Shown piece by piece: positions 8,941-17,168 of a DNA stretch of 64,000 nucleotides. A program made the position numbers and the translations under genes. The notes beneath the pieces were generated by a model. That model saw only the letters and a program-made list of their open reading frames with translations, was not told the DNA's origin and did not search any database. Source of the stretch: an uncultured Lachnospiraceae bacterium (GTDB lineage: Bacteria > Bacillota > Clostridia > Lachnospirales > Lachnospiraceae). Location of the stretch: contig URDN01000004.1 of the NCBI GenBank assembly GCA_900546495.1, positions 44,468 to 108,467 of the forward strand, read 5' to 3'. The first letter of the stretch is position 1. Each line of letters begins with the position of its first letter.

Positions 8941-9128
8941 GTGTCAAAAGGTCTGAGTCCACCTGTGCTTGCACAAGGGTGGATGAATGACCTTGGGGCA
9001 CGCCCCGATATGAGCATAAAAGTGGGATTTTTATCCCATGATATGCGAATAGCGGGAAGGATTGTGGGAGTGCAAAGCACGGAACAATCCGTGTAATCAA
9101 GATTTGGGTGTTTTGACACCCAAATCAT
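8941..9128 (+). repeat. Structured ~180 bp element with GTGTCAAAA/TTTTGACAC ends between ribD and ribE
   Basis: Fills the 300 bp gap between ribD and ribE. The outer words GTGTCAAAA (8941) and TTTTGACAC (about 9113-9121) are inverted. Inside are TCCACC..GGTGGA (8957-8983), GTGGGAT..ATCCCAT (9022-9043), and GGATTGT..ACAATCC enclosing GTGC-AAA-GCAC (9059-9090). The last hairpin, GATTTGGGTGT/ACACCCAAATC (9103-9128), resembles a terminator but lacks a clean T-run. Part of the element recurs inverted at 63822-63871. No protein is encoded. Confidence 0.7.
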
Positions 9129-9173
9129 AATATTTACAAAATTGAAAGTTAACTTGAAAAGAGGCGATCATAT

Positions 9174-9836
9174 ATGTTTACAGGATTAGTTGAAGAAGTG
9201 GGAACCATTCAGAATGTACGGCGCGGTGCCCGGTCCTGCGTATTGACCATCGGATGCAAAAAAGTGCTGGAAGGCAGTCAGATTGGAGACAGCATTGCGG
9301 TCAACGGTGTGTGTCTGACCGTGACAGGCATGGGCGGCAGTTATTACACCGCAGATGTCATGGCAGAGACTATGAACCGCAGTTCTCTGGGGCAGTTGAG
9401 CACCGGTGATGGCGTAAATCTGGAGCGGGCGATGCCTGCAAATGGCAGATTTGGCGGACATATTGTATCGGGACATATCGATGGCACCGGAACAGTGCAG
9501 GGCATTGAGCCGGATGACAACGCGATCTGGTACACCATCGCGGCAAAGCCGAACCTGCTTCGCTACATCGTAGAAAAAGGTTCCATTACGATAGATGGTA
9601 TCAGCCTGACAGTGGCTTATGTGGATGAACATTGTTTTAAAGTATCCATCATTCCACATACACAGCAGGTAACAGCGTTGCACGACCGAAAGGTCGGAGA
9701 CATCGTCAATCTGGAATGCGATATTATTGGAAAATATGTGGAAAAACTGTTGCAGCCGGCAGCGGCAGAAGAAGCGATGGAAACAAAAAAAGAAAGTGGA
9801 ATCACGGAAGACTTTTTGAAAAAATATGGATTCTGA
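9174..9836 (+). CDS. ribE: Riboflavin synthase, alpha subunit
   Basis: 220 aa, starting MFTGLVEEVG, the family hallmark, with GAGGCG ahead of the ATG. Two tandem lumazine-binding repeats are visible: residues 1-97 (SIAVNGVCLTV, SSLGQLSTGDGVNLERAM) and 98-195 (GHIVSGHIDGTG, SITIDGISLTV, GDIVNLECDIIGKYVEKLL). It dismutates two 6,7-dimethyl-8-ribityllumazine molecules into riboflavin and the pyrimidine precursor. Third-step partner of RibH in the same operon. The C-terminal ~20 residues (TKKESGITEDFLKKYGF) extend slightly past the core. Confidence 0.97.
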   Translation: MFTGLVEEVGTIQNVRRGARSCVLTIGCKKVLEGSQIGDSIAVNGVCLTVTGMGGSYYTADVMAETMNRSSLGQLSTGDGVNLERAMPANGRFGGHIVSGHIDGTGTVQGIEPDDNAIWYTIAAKPNLLRYIVEKGSITIDGISLTVAYVDEHCFKVSIIPHTQQVTALHDRKVGDIVNLECDIIGKYVEKLLQPAAAEEAMETKKESGITEDFLKKYGF

Positions 9837-9941
9837 ATTTGCAGAAATCAGAGATACGATAAGCAAATAAGGAAAAAATTATAGAAAAATGATAAAAACC
9901 TGAATGAATGAAGATTAAGGAAAACCTGGGAGGATAAAAAG

Positions 9942-11147
9942 ATGGCAAAAGAAATTGGAACCATAGAAGAAGCATTACAGGATTTAAGAGATGGAAAAGT
10001 AATTCTGGTAATTGATGATCCGGAAAGAGAAAACGAGGGCGATCTGATCTGTGCAGCTGAATTTGCAACACAGGAAAATGTAAATTTTATGGCATGTGAA
10101 GCAAAGGGCCTGATCTGTATGCCGATGAGCGGTGAACTCTGTGATAAACTTGGCCTGGATCAGATGGTAAATGTAAATACAGATAACCACTGCACTGCGT
10201 TTACTGTATCGATTGACCATGTGGATACCACAACCGGTATTTCCGCTGCAGAGCGTTCTTACACCGCATTAAAATGCGTGGAAGATGGTGCAAGACCGGC
10301 AGACTTCCGCAGACCGGGTCATATGTTCCCGCTGCGTGCAAAAGAAGGCGGCGTACTGGTGCGTGACGGTCATACAGAAGCAACCGTGGATCTGGCAAAA
10401 CTGGCTGGTTTGAAACCGTGTGGACTCTGCTGTGAGATCATGCGTGAGGACGGAACCATGATGCGTACCACAGAGCTGTTACAGTTTGCAGAAAAACATA
10501 ATCTGACTGTTATTACGATTGCTGATATCATTGAGTATCGTTTACAGCATGAGAGCCTGATCCGCCGTGAGGCAGATGCAAAACTTCCGACAAAATATGG
10601 CAATTTCGAAATTTACGGTTATGAAAATATTTTAAACGGAGATCATCATGTAGCACTTGTTATGGGTGATGTGACAGACGGAGAACCGGTACTTTGCCGG
10701 GTACACTCTGAATGCCTGACCGGAGATGTATTTGGTTCCAGCCGTTGCGACTGTGGTGAACAGTTAGATGCAGCCATGAAAGCCATTGCAAAAGAGGGCA
10801 GAGGCGTATTGTTATATCTTCGTCAGGAAGGCCGTGGCATTGGTCTGATTAACAAGTTAAAAGCATATGAACTGCAGGAGCAGGGGTATGACACCGTAGA
10901 AGCAAATATCAAACTTGGTTTCCCGGCAGATATGCGTGAGTACGGCGTGGGAGCACAGATCCTGCGTGACATCGGAGCAAAACGTCTGCGTCTGCTGACA
11001 AATAACCCAACCAAGATCACAGGACTTGCTGGATATGGCATTACCATTGAGGAGCGTGTGCCGATCCAGATCAAAGCACAGAAGTTTGACTATTTTTACC
11101 TGAAAACAAAACAGGAAAAAATGGATCACATGACAGACTATAAATAG
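9942..11147 (+). CDS. ribBA: Bifunctional DHBP synthase / GTP cyclohydrolase II RibBA
   Basis: 401 aa with GGGAGGA ahead of the ATG. Residues 1-200 are 3,4-dihydroxy-2-butanone 4-phosphate synthase (DDPERENEGDL, RPGHMFPLRA, GHTEATVDLAKLAG, MRTTELLQFA). Residues ~205-401 are GTP cyclohydrolase II, with the zinc cysteines in VHSECLTGDVFGSSRCDC and the catalytic RQEGRGIGL segment. It supplies both starting branches of riboflavin synthesis. A 105 bp gap separates it from ribE, with no terminator seen. Confidence 0.97.
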   Translation: MAKEIGTIEEALQDLRDGKVILVIDDPERENEGDLICAAEFATQENVNFMACEAKGLICMPMSGELCDKLGLDQMVNVNTDNHCTAFTVSIDHVDTTTGISAAERSYTALKCVEDGARPADFRRPGHMFPLRAKEGGVLVRDGHTEATVDLAKLAGLKPCGLCCEIMREDGTMMRTTELLQFAEKHNLTVITIADIIEYRLQHESLIRREADAKLPTKYGNFEIYGYENILNGDHHVALVMGDVTDGEPVLCRVHSECLTGDVFGSSRCDCGEQLDAAMKAIAKEGRGVLLYLRQEGRGIGLINKLKAYELQEQGYDTVEANIKLGFPADMREYGVGAQILRDIGAKRLRLLTNNPTKITGLAGYGITIEERVPIQIKAQKFDYFYLKTKQEKMDHMTDYK

Positions 11148-11182
11148 TTGCAATGAAATTAAAAAATCAGGAGGATAAGAAA

Positions 11183-11644
11183 ATGAGAGTTTTAGAAGGA
11201 AATGTAGTAGCAGAGGGCATTAAAATCGGTATTGTAGCAGCACGTTTTAACGAGTTTATCGTATCAAAACTGGTTGGCGGCGCACAGGACGCATGTGTAC
11301 GTCACGGTGTAAAAGATGAGGATATCGATCTGGCGTGGGTTCCGGGTGCATTTGAGATTCCAATCGTTGCAAAGAAAATGGCAGCTTCCGGAAAATACGA
11401 TGCAGTACTTTGCTTAGGCGCTGTTATCAAAGGTTCTACAAGCCATTATGATTATGTATGTGCTGAGGTAAGCAAAGGAACAGCAATGGTGGGCCTTGAG
11501 ACCGGCGTACCGACACTGTTTGGTATCCTGACTACAGACAATATCGAGCAGGCTATCGAGCGTGCAGGTACAAAGGCCGGAAACAAAGGTTATGATGTAG
11601 CTTGCTCCGCTATTGAGATGGTAAATCTGATGAAGAACATCTAA
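11183..11644 (+). CDS. ribH: 6,7-dimethyl-8-ribityllumazine synthase
   Basis: 153 aa from ATG 11183, preceded by CAGGAGGATAAG; an earlier in-frame ATG at 11153 lies before this Shine-Dalgarno sequence. Conserved family segments are RFNEFIVSKLV, PGAFEIPIVAKK, GAVIKGSTSHYDYVC (catalytic His) and FGILTTDNIEQAIERAG. It condenses the ribitylamino-uracil with DHBP to give lumazine, usually as a 60-mer shell. Last gene of the rib operon. Its stop overlaps by a few bases the stop of the convergent HAD gene, with no terminator between. Confidence 0.97.
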   Translation: MRVLEGNVVAEGIKIGIVAARFNEFIVSKLVGGAQDACVRHGVKDEDIDLAWVPGAFEIPIVAKKMAASGKYDAVLCLGAVIKGSTSHYDYVCAEVSKGTAMVGLETGVPTLFGILTTDNIEQAIERAGTKAGNKGYDVACSAIEMVNLMKNI

Positions 11645-12303
11645 TTAAATAACTGAATTACATCTGCGGCGGTCGACACGATTGCCGCAGTTTTTTGTGC
11701 AATATTTTCGGATGGTACTTTCAGATCTGGGATACAGATTACCGGGATATGTGCATTGGATGCGGCCAAAATACCGTTTTCGGAATCTTCCAGTACAAGT
11801 GCATGTTCCGGACTGATATCTGCGCACTGGCAGGCAGCAAGAAAAATATCCGGATTTGGCTTGGAACGCTGTACCTGATCACCACCGATGACAAAAGCAA
11901 AGTATTTATCGAGTTTTGCCAGATGAAGATATTCAGCAACAATGTCATGTTTGGTGGAAGATGCCACACAACAGGGAACGTTGTTGGCTGCAAACCATGC
12001 GAGAAGTTCCGGGATCCCTGGTTTCACCGGCGGTCCATCGCGGCGGATTTTTTCTGTGACAAGTGTACGGCATTTCTGACTGATCTCTTCTGCCGGGTAA
12101 TCGTTCCCGTAAAGTCTGTGCAGAATATCCAGTAATTGTTGTCCGCAGGTTCCGAGGGTGTGGATGTAATCGTCTTTTTGTTGGGTATAACCGTATTCTT
12201 TCATGACGCTATCTTTGGTCGTCATAAATAGGCGTTCAGTGTCAAAAATCAGACCGTCCATGTCAAAAATTGCAAGTGCGGGTATTGTTAAAGTTGAAGT
12301 CAT
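11641..12303 (-). CDS. HAD-superfamily phosphatase (beta-phosphoglucomutase-like)
   Basis: 220 aa. HAD motif I is FDMDGLIFDTE (nucleophile and acid Asp), motif II is the Ser-Thr region VASSTKHD, motif III the Lys in QRSKPNPDIF, and motif IV VLEDSENGI. A helical cap sits between motifs I and II. The DGLIFDTE version is typical of small sugar-phosphate phosphatases and beta-phosphoglucomutases; true phosphoglucomutase activity cannot be told from this sequence. Start supported by GAAAGG. Convergent with and overlapping ribH. Confidence 0.88.
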   Translation of the reverse strand: MTSTLTIPALAIFDMDGLIFDTERLFMTTKDSVMKEYGYTQQKDDYIHTLGTCGQQLLDILHRLYGNDYPAEEISQKCRTLVTEKIRRDGPPVKPGIPELLAWFAANNVPCCVASSTKHDIVAEYLHLAKLDKYFAFVIGGDQVQRSKPNPDIFLAACQCADISPEHALVLEDSENGILAASNAHIPVICIPDLKVPSENIAQKTAAIVSTAADVIQLFN

Positions 12304-12358
12304 AATTTTGCCTTTCTTCTAAGCGGAATAACGTTTTGATTATAAATCAGTATACAGG

Positions 12359-12405
12359 AAATGAGCCTGAAAGAAAATGATAAATCACTTCTATCAGGCT
12401 CATTT
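12359..12405 (-). terminator. Hairpin between putP and the HAD gene
   Basis: AAATGAGCCTGA (12359-12370) and TCAGGCTCATTT (12394-12405) form a 12 bp perfect stem around a 23-base loop. It would end transcripts from putP, although neither flank has a strong T-run. It could instead be part of the adjacent palindromic element. Confidence 0.45.
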
Positions 12406-12422
12406 CTGATATTCTTTTTGCT

Positions 12423-12586
12423 CAGTTCACCCGCGCCCATTCGCAAAACGCCCGTTCCGGGCTTTTCCGTAGCTTCGCTACTAATTTTGCTCATGAAAGC
12501 TGGCGCTCCCTGCATGTCTCTGCCAGTGCTTCGGGCTTTATGCAAGCATAAGCCCGGAAGCACCTAAACAGGACATGCGTGAACTG
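12423..12586. repeat. Palindromic element bounded by CAGTTCAC / GTGAACTG
   Basis: A 164 bp GC-richer insert directly after the putP stop. The ends are perfect 8 bp inverted repeats. Inside are GGGCTTTATGC/GCATAAGCCC (about 12533-12556) and further short inverted words such as GCATGTC/GACATGC. The same terminal octamers bound the 78 bp palindrome at 15396-15473. It encodes nothing convincing and looks like a miniature mobile element. Confidence 0.55.
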
Positions 12587-12587
12587 T

Positions 12588-14114
12588 TTAAACGCTTTCA
12601 AATTCGTCGATGATTTCCTGTGATGGCGGAGCGGTCAGCAGGCTGACGATTACGATGGCAGCTGCGGAGCACAAAAATGCCGGCAACAGTTCGTAAATAC
12701 CAAGCAGTCCGCCGTGCGGTGCGATCAGGAATTTCCAGATAAATACCATGGCACCACCGACGATCATTCCAGCCAGGGCACCGTTTCGGTTGGAACGTTT
12801 CCAGAACAGTGCAAAGAGCATAACGGCACCGAAGGTCGCTCCAAATCCGGCCCATGCGAAGGATACGATACGGAAAACGGAACTGTCCGGGTTACGGGCC
12901 AGAAATACACTGATGGCTGCAATGACCAGAACAGTAATACGTGCCATCAACATGGACTGTTTTTTTGTGCATTTAATTCCGAAGCAATCATGCAGCAGGT
13001 TTTCTGAAATACTGGAAGATGCAGCAAGTAGCTGGGAATCGGAAGTGGACATGGTACTTGCAAGGATACCTGCAAGGATCAGACCTGCCATTAATACGGC
13101 AAGGAATCCGTGATTACTCAGCAGTACAGCGGTTCTTACGATCAGTGTCTCTGCCTGAGAGGAATTCTCCAGAACATCCATGGTGCCGGCTTTTGTCATG
13201 GCATTTCCGATGATACCGATAAAGATTGCGATAAACATGGAAATCACAACCCATACAGAAGCAATACGACGGGATGTTTTTAATTTGTTTTCATCTTCAA
13301 TACCCATGAAACGCAGCAGAATGTGCGGCATTCCAAAGTAACCTAAGCCCCATGCCAGCGTAGAGGCAATGGTCAGTCCGTTGTACGGTGTGGTTCCACC
13401 GGTTGCTGCATCGTGAGACATAGTCATACTTAAGTAGCCTTTCAGTGACTGTGCATTTGTGATAACGGCATCCATGCCACCAGCCATATGTACGCCGTAG
13501 ATCAATACGACGACCAGGGCACCGGTCATGATAATACTCTGAATCAGATCAGTGGTACTTGCTGCCAGGAATCCGCCCAGGGAAGTATAAGCCACGATAA
13601 TGATGGCACTTACGATCATGGCAGGCATATACGGAACACCGAAGAGTGTGGCAAAGAGTTTGCCGCAGGCTGCGAATCCGGATGCGGTGTATGGTACGAA
13701 GAAAATTACGATCATAATAGCTGAAATTGCCAGCAGGGAATTGCTTTTATCCCGATAGCGATTTGCGAAAAAGGACGGGATCGTAATAGAATTATTTGCT
13801 TTGTGGGAATAGCGGCGCAGACGTTTTGCAACGATGAGCCAGTTTAAGTAAGTTCCGATGGCAAGGCCGATGGCGGTCCATCCCGCTTCGGCACAACCGG
13901 ACAGATATGCGACACCCGGCAGTCCCATCAGAAGCCAGCTGCTCATGTCAGAGGCTTCCGCACTCATGGCGGTTACGATCGGGCCGAGTTTTCGACCACC
14001 CAGATAAAAATCACTGGTGTCGTTGTTTTTCCTGGAAAAGAGAACGCCAATCAATACCATAACACCCAGATAGATAATCATGATGATCAGCATTCCAATT
14101 GTGTTTGCGTTCAT
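12588..14114 (-). CDS. putP: Sodium/proline symporter PutP
   Basis: 508 aa with about 13 hydrophobic segments. Family signatures of the sodium:solute symporter (SSS) group are near the N-terminus: DFYLGGRKLGP, then AEASDMSSWLLMGLPG, the conserved sodium/proline-site stretch of PutP. Later comes AGILASTMSTSDSQLLAASS. It imports L-proline with sodium across the cytoplasmic membrane. AAAGGAG lies before the start. It is a single gene, with a likely promoter on the minus strand at 14159-14186. Confidence 0.93.
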   Translation of the reverse strand: MNANTIGMLIIMIIYLGVMVLIGVLFSRKNNDTSDFYLGGRKLGPIVTAMSAEASDMSSWLLMGLPGVAYLSGCAEAGWTAIGLAIGTYLNWLIVAKRLRRYSHKANNSITIPSFFANRYRDKSNSLLAISAIMIVIFFVPYTASGFAACGKLFATLFGVPYMPAMIVSAIIIVAYTSLGGFLAASTTDLIQSIIMTGALVVVLIYGVHMAGGMDAVITNAQSLKGYLSMTMSHDAATGGTTPYNGLTIASTLAWGLGYFGMPHILLRFMGIEDENKLKTSRRIASVWVVISMFIAIFIGIIGNAMTKAGTMDVLENSSQAETLIVRTAVLLSNHGFLAVLMAGLILAGILASTMSTSDSQLLAASSSISENLLHDCFGIKCTKKQSMLMARITVLVIAAISVFLARNPDSSVFRIVSFAWAGFGATFGAVMLFALFWKRSNRNGALAGMIVGGAMVFIWKFLIAPHGGLLGIYELLPAFLCSAAAIVIVSLLTAPPSQEIIDEFESV

Positions 14115-14158
14115 AAAATCAATCTCCTTTATTACGTTACTTCAACAAATTTCTGCCA

Positions 14159-14186
14159 GTATACCATGAATAAAAACAGACTGCAA
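14159..14186 (-). promoter_or_regulatory. Probable putP promoter
   Basis: On the minus strand TTGCAG (14186-14181), 16-base spacer, TATACT (14164-14159) with TGG just before it, about 45 bp upstream of the start. The rest of 14187-14413 is AT-rich with one small palindrome (CTAACA-A-TGTTAG near 14355) and no gene. Confidence 0.5.
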
Positions 14187-14413
14187 TACAGAATGAAGTA
14201 TAGACTATAGTACAGAAATACAGCGAAAAATATGCATTAAATATGCTAAAATAAAGGGGAAATAGAAGCAGACTAAAATATGAAAGAAAACATAGAATAA
14301 AAATAAATACAAAAGAAAACGGTATTTTTACATATATGATAATAAAAAATAGACTAACAATGTTAGCCTATTGAAAAAGTTGATATATATATATACTAAT
14401 CAGCGACATTTTT

Positions 14414-14593
14414 ATCTCAGTCGAGAAGATTCCCACTTCTGCAAGTGGTGAGTAATAACAAGTCTTTTTCAGTGGGAGTACAATCTTCAACTGAGATAAA
14501 CGCTCCGCGAAGATGTGCAGTGATTCTGAGAAGAATATGTCAGCTTTCGCTGACCAGAATCACGCACCAAGTCTCACGAGCGTTCGACTTGAA
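14414..14593 (+). repeat. Dispersed two-module stem-loop repeat, copy R2
   Basis: Full-length 180 bp copy. Module 1 (14414-14505) folds back on itself through ATCTCAGT../..ACTGAGAT ends and an inner CCCACT/AGTGGG stem. Module 2 (14516-14593) has GTGATTCTG/CAGAATCAC around GTCAGC-TTTC-GCTGAC and then CAAGTC/GACTTG. Its last 20 bases overlap the 3' end of the tetR gene. Confidence 0.85.
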
Positions 14594-15173
14594 TGCGAAT
14601 CTGTGCCAGATAGATCGGCATCGCAGTGGAACCATAAGTTTTCAGTGAATACTCTCCATTACAGATGCACCAGTCATAAAGCAGCGCACGTTCCGCAATC
14701 GCATACAGCTTTACCATCTCATTGACGGACAGATCCGTACGAAATTCTCCACTTTCCTGCCCTTCCCGGATAATGCGGCGCAGCAGTTTATAATAGTAGC
14801 GGTTGCGGTCCAGCAGATGTTTTTCGCCTTTTGTAATCAGCTGGGTAGACAACAAACGCGCCAGAAGATCCAGAGAAATGCTGTTTTCAATCATGGAAAA
14901 AAGTTCCTGATTCAGATAGATCAGCTGTTCATAACGAGTATCGAACTGCACCAGCTGAGCTTCCAGTTCGGTATATTTTTCATCAAAAAGGAAAGAGAGA
15001 GATCCAAGCAGGGCATCTTTCCCTTCAAAATAGTGATAAAAAGAGCCCTTGGATGTACCGGATTCGGCAATGATCTCATCGATGGTTGTATCGTCGTATC
15101 CCTGTTCATAAAACAGTTTCCATGCGGCGGAGATGATTTTTCCTTTTGTGTTGCGTGGTTGCTTTTTGCTCAT
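14574..15173 (-). CDS. TetR/AcrR-family transcriptional regulator
   Basis: 199 aa from ATG at 15173 (MSKKQPRNTKG), with AAAGGA upstream; an earlier in-frame ATG at 15221 would add 16 unlikely residues. Residues ~8-55 form the TetR helix-turn-helix (IISAAWKLFYEQGYDDTTIDEI, ESGTSKGSFYHYFEGKDALL). The C-terminal ligand domain has no recognisable specificity. The final residues (about QVERS) and the stop are supplied by the R2 repeat, so the native C-terminus may have been replaced. The divergent lipoprotein gene is a candidate target. Confidence 0.9.
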   Translation of the reverse strand: MSKKQPRNTKGKIISAAWKLFYEQGYDDTTIDEIIAESGTSKGSFYHYFEGKDALLGSLSFLFDEKYTELEAQLVQFDTRYEQLIYLNQELFSMIENSISLDLLARLLSTQLITKGEKHLLDRNRYYYKLLRRIIREGQESGEFRTDLSVNEMVKLYAIAERALLYDWCICNGEYSLKTYGSTAMPIYLAQIRIQVERS

Positions 15174-15251
15174 ATAAAAAATCCTTTCAGAAAATAAATG
15201 CAGAAGATAAAATTTGATCATTCAAAAATATTCCGGACATGTTTACTATAC

Positions 15252-15261
15252 GATGCGCATC
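15252..15261. promoter_or_regulatory. Possible TetR operator palindrome
   Basis: GATGCGCATC is a perfect 10 bp palindrome, 79 bp ahead of the tetR start in the divergent region. TetR proteins often repress their own promoter through such sites. No second copy was found. Confidence 0.25.
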
Positions 15262-15357
15262 ATTTAATACATGCCCTGAAAAACGTTGTGAAAACAATTA
15301 TATTGTAGCAGAAAAAATGAAAAATGTGTGAAAAAACGGCAAAAAAGTGGTGACGGG

Positions 15358-15386
15358 TTGTGAGAAATAGACAAAAGTGGTAAAAT
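15358..15386 (+). promoter_or_regulatory. Probable promoter of the lipoprotein/kinase-like operon
   Basis: TTGTGA (15358-15363), 17-base spacer, TAAAAT (15381-15386). Transcription would start right at the long hairpin at 15396. Confidence 0.5.
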
Positions 15387-15395
15387 ATATTATAC

Positions 15396-15473
15396 AGTTC
15401 ACTCATCACATGTATCCGGTTAATAATCATGTTTGCATGAGGAATTAACCGATATATGTGATGAGTGAACTGG
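15396..15473. repeat. 78 bp palindrome with CAGTTCAC / GTGAACTG ends in the lipoprotein leader
   Basis: CAGTTCACTCATCACAT (15396 on) is perfectly complementary to ATGTGATGAGTGAACTG at the other end. The stem continues imperfectly through CCGGTTAAT/ATTAACCG around a ~20-base loop. It lies between the promoter and the Shine-Dalgarno sequence, so it would be the 5' UTR of the operon. It shares terminal octamers with 12423-12586. Confidence 0.7.
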
Positions 15474-15498
15474 ATAAAATTTTGGAGGAATATTTATC

Positions 15499-16200
15499 AT
15501 GAAGAAAATCGTAGGAAGACTGCTGAGTGTGCTGCTGATCACCATGCTGGCTCTGGCAGGATGTGGAACAAAGGATGCAGGAACAGCAGACGGAAGTGCT
15601 TCAGCAGAGACCGTACAGGCTTCGGTAAAGTCGAAGGTGAAGTTTGATGGCACATATACAGCCGGAGATACCGTGAAGATTCAGATGGATCTTACGAAAG
15701 AAGGAACCTGCGATTATGGATATATCGGTATGTACAAATTGCTTACAAACGAGGACGGAATGCGGATCCTGAATCTGATCTATTATGGAGAAGAAAACGC
15801 AGAAAACAACAGCGAAAGCCAGCTTGCGTATGATTCTTATGCCATTCAGCAGAATGAGGACGGCACTTACACCCGATGTAAATATAAAGAAGGAGAGACA
15901 CCGGATTTTACAACAGGAACGCAGATGAGCTGTGCCGGCGGTGATGATCAGATCATGACCGGAGAGCAGTTTGCAGCAGAATATGCATCTGATGGAGGTT
16001 CGTTTGTAAAACTGAATGAGGATGGAACCTTTGTATTTGGTGTGCATATGACCTATGCAGCGGACAAAAAGCAGTTTGAACTGATTGGGGCAAGCGGATC
16101 ATCTGTATATACTTATGAGACAGACGATGACCAGAACAGTATTGTTCTGAGTAATGAAGATGGCAATACAGTAATGAGCCTGAAGCGGAAGGAGAGTTAA
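15499..16200 (+). CDS. Small lipoprotein of unknown function
   Basis: 233 aa. It has a lipoprotein signal peptide with lipobox LAGC (Cys at residue 22), so the mature protein is expected on the outer face of the membrane. The mature part is rich in Asp, Glu, Tyr and Thr, and looks like beta strands (VKFDGTYTAGDTVKIQMDL; GTFVFGVHMTY; SIVLSNEDGNTVMSLKRK). The C-terminal region resembles short lipocalin-like or META-like beta domains, but no family is recognised. TTGGAGGA precedes the start. The kinase-like gene begins three bases after its stop, so the two form an operon. Confidence 0.75.
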   Translation: MKKIVGRLLSVLLITMLALAGCGTKDAGTADGSASAETVQASVKSKVKFDGTYTAGDTVKIQMDLTKEGTCDYGYIGMYKLLTNEDGMRILNLIYYGEENAENNSESQLAYDSYAIQQNEDGTYTRCKYKEGETPDFTTGTQMSCAGGDDQIMTGEQFAAEYASDGGSFVKLNEDGTFVFGVHMTYAADKKQFELIGASGSSVYTYETDDDQNSIVLSNEDGNTVMSLKRKES

Positions 16201-16203
16201 GTT

Positions 16204-17112
16204 ATGAAACCAGAGGGAAGCAAGGTAAACTACAGAGAGTTGGCAGAACGTTTTTATGCATTGGATACAGAAGTATACGAAGCATCCGGAAGTGAACTGG
16301 GGAAAGTATTTCCGGGACCGAAACATATTTCAGAAAAACAGATTCTGAAGGATTTTGAACGGGAGAATGATGAGAAAATCAAAGACGAGCTGATCCTGAT
16401 TGGAAACATGATCAAGATCATTCAGGAGCGGGGGGGCCGCTATGAGGAATTTTTCATTCGTTATCAGCATCTGTGCAAAGATGTGATGGATGTGATGGAG
16501 GATGAAGGATTCCGTGATCAGATTTCCAGAGATTTTACAAAAGATCATTTTGGTCTGATGTACAAGACAGAAAAAAACCATATCGTAGTCTGCATCGCCA
16601 GAGAGACCGGAGCAGGCGGACACGAGATTGGTTCCAGACTGGCAAAACGTCTTGGTTTTTCCTTTTACGATGATTCTGTGCTGGATCTGATGATCGATGA
16701 ACTGGATGAGAAAATGCCGGGAATCGGTGGCAAAGATGCACATTTTATCAAGCAGAGCCGCGTGATCAAATCCATTGCAGAAGCCGGAGACTGTGTCATT
16801 GTAGGACGCAGCTGCGGTCATGTACTGATGACAAATAATGTTCCGCGTTTGAGCGTATTTATTGGTGCACCATATGAAAACCGTGTCCGCAGAAAAATGC
16901 TGCTCAATGATCAGGACCGCAGAGAAGCAGAGGAGTTTATCCGTAAGACAGACAAACGCAGAAAAACTTCCTATGATTATTATACCGGTAAAAAATGGGG
17001 CAACCCGGCAGATTTTGATATTTGCATCAACAGTGCATGCTATGGTATTGAGGGAACCGTTGATCTGCTTGAAAAACTGGTAAAATATTCACTGGAGCAG
17101 AAACAGAACTGA
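16204..17112 (+). CDS. Cytidylate kinase-like P-loop protein
   Basis: 302 aa. Residues ~1-115 are a charged helical extension without a known fold. From ~120 the protein matches the cytidylate-kinase-like group: ICIARETGAGGHEIGSRLAKRLGF (variant P-loop), YDDSVLDLM, then VIVGRSCGHVLM, FIGAPYENRVRRKM and the lid DKRRKTSYDYYTGKKWG. Members are widespread in Clostridia but their substrates are unsettled. Genuine CMP kinases are shorter and have GxxGxGKS-like loops. It is translationally close to the lipoprotein upstream. Confidence 0.8.
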   Translation: MKPEGSKVNYRELAERFYALDTEVYEASGSELGKVFPGPKHISEKQILKDFERENDEKIKDELILIGNMIKIIQERGGRYEEFFIRYQHLCKDVMDVMEDEGFRDQISRDFTKDHFGLMYKTEKNHIVVCIARETGAGGHEIGSRLAKRLGFSFYDDSVLDLMIDELDEKMPGIGGKDAHFIKQSRVIKSIAEAGDCVIVGRSCGHVLMTNNVPRLSVFIGAPYENRVRRKMLLNDQDRREAEEFIRKTDKRRKTSYDYYTGKKWGNPADFDICINSACYGIEGTVDLLEKLVKYSLEQKQN

Positions 17113-17168
17113 CCTCAGCGGGAAATGGGATGGACTTCGCAGTGATCATGCAAAGAAATCTTGTATTT

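Noticed and set aside
12300..12567. Open frames on both strands (87 and 68 codons) over the putP-HAD gap
   Set aside because: They are explained by the palindromic element and show no coding character or start signals.
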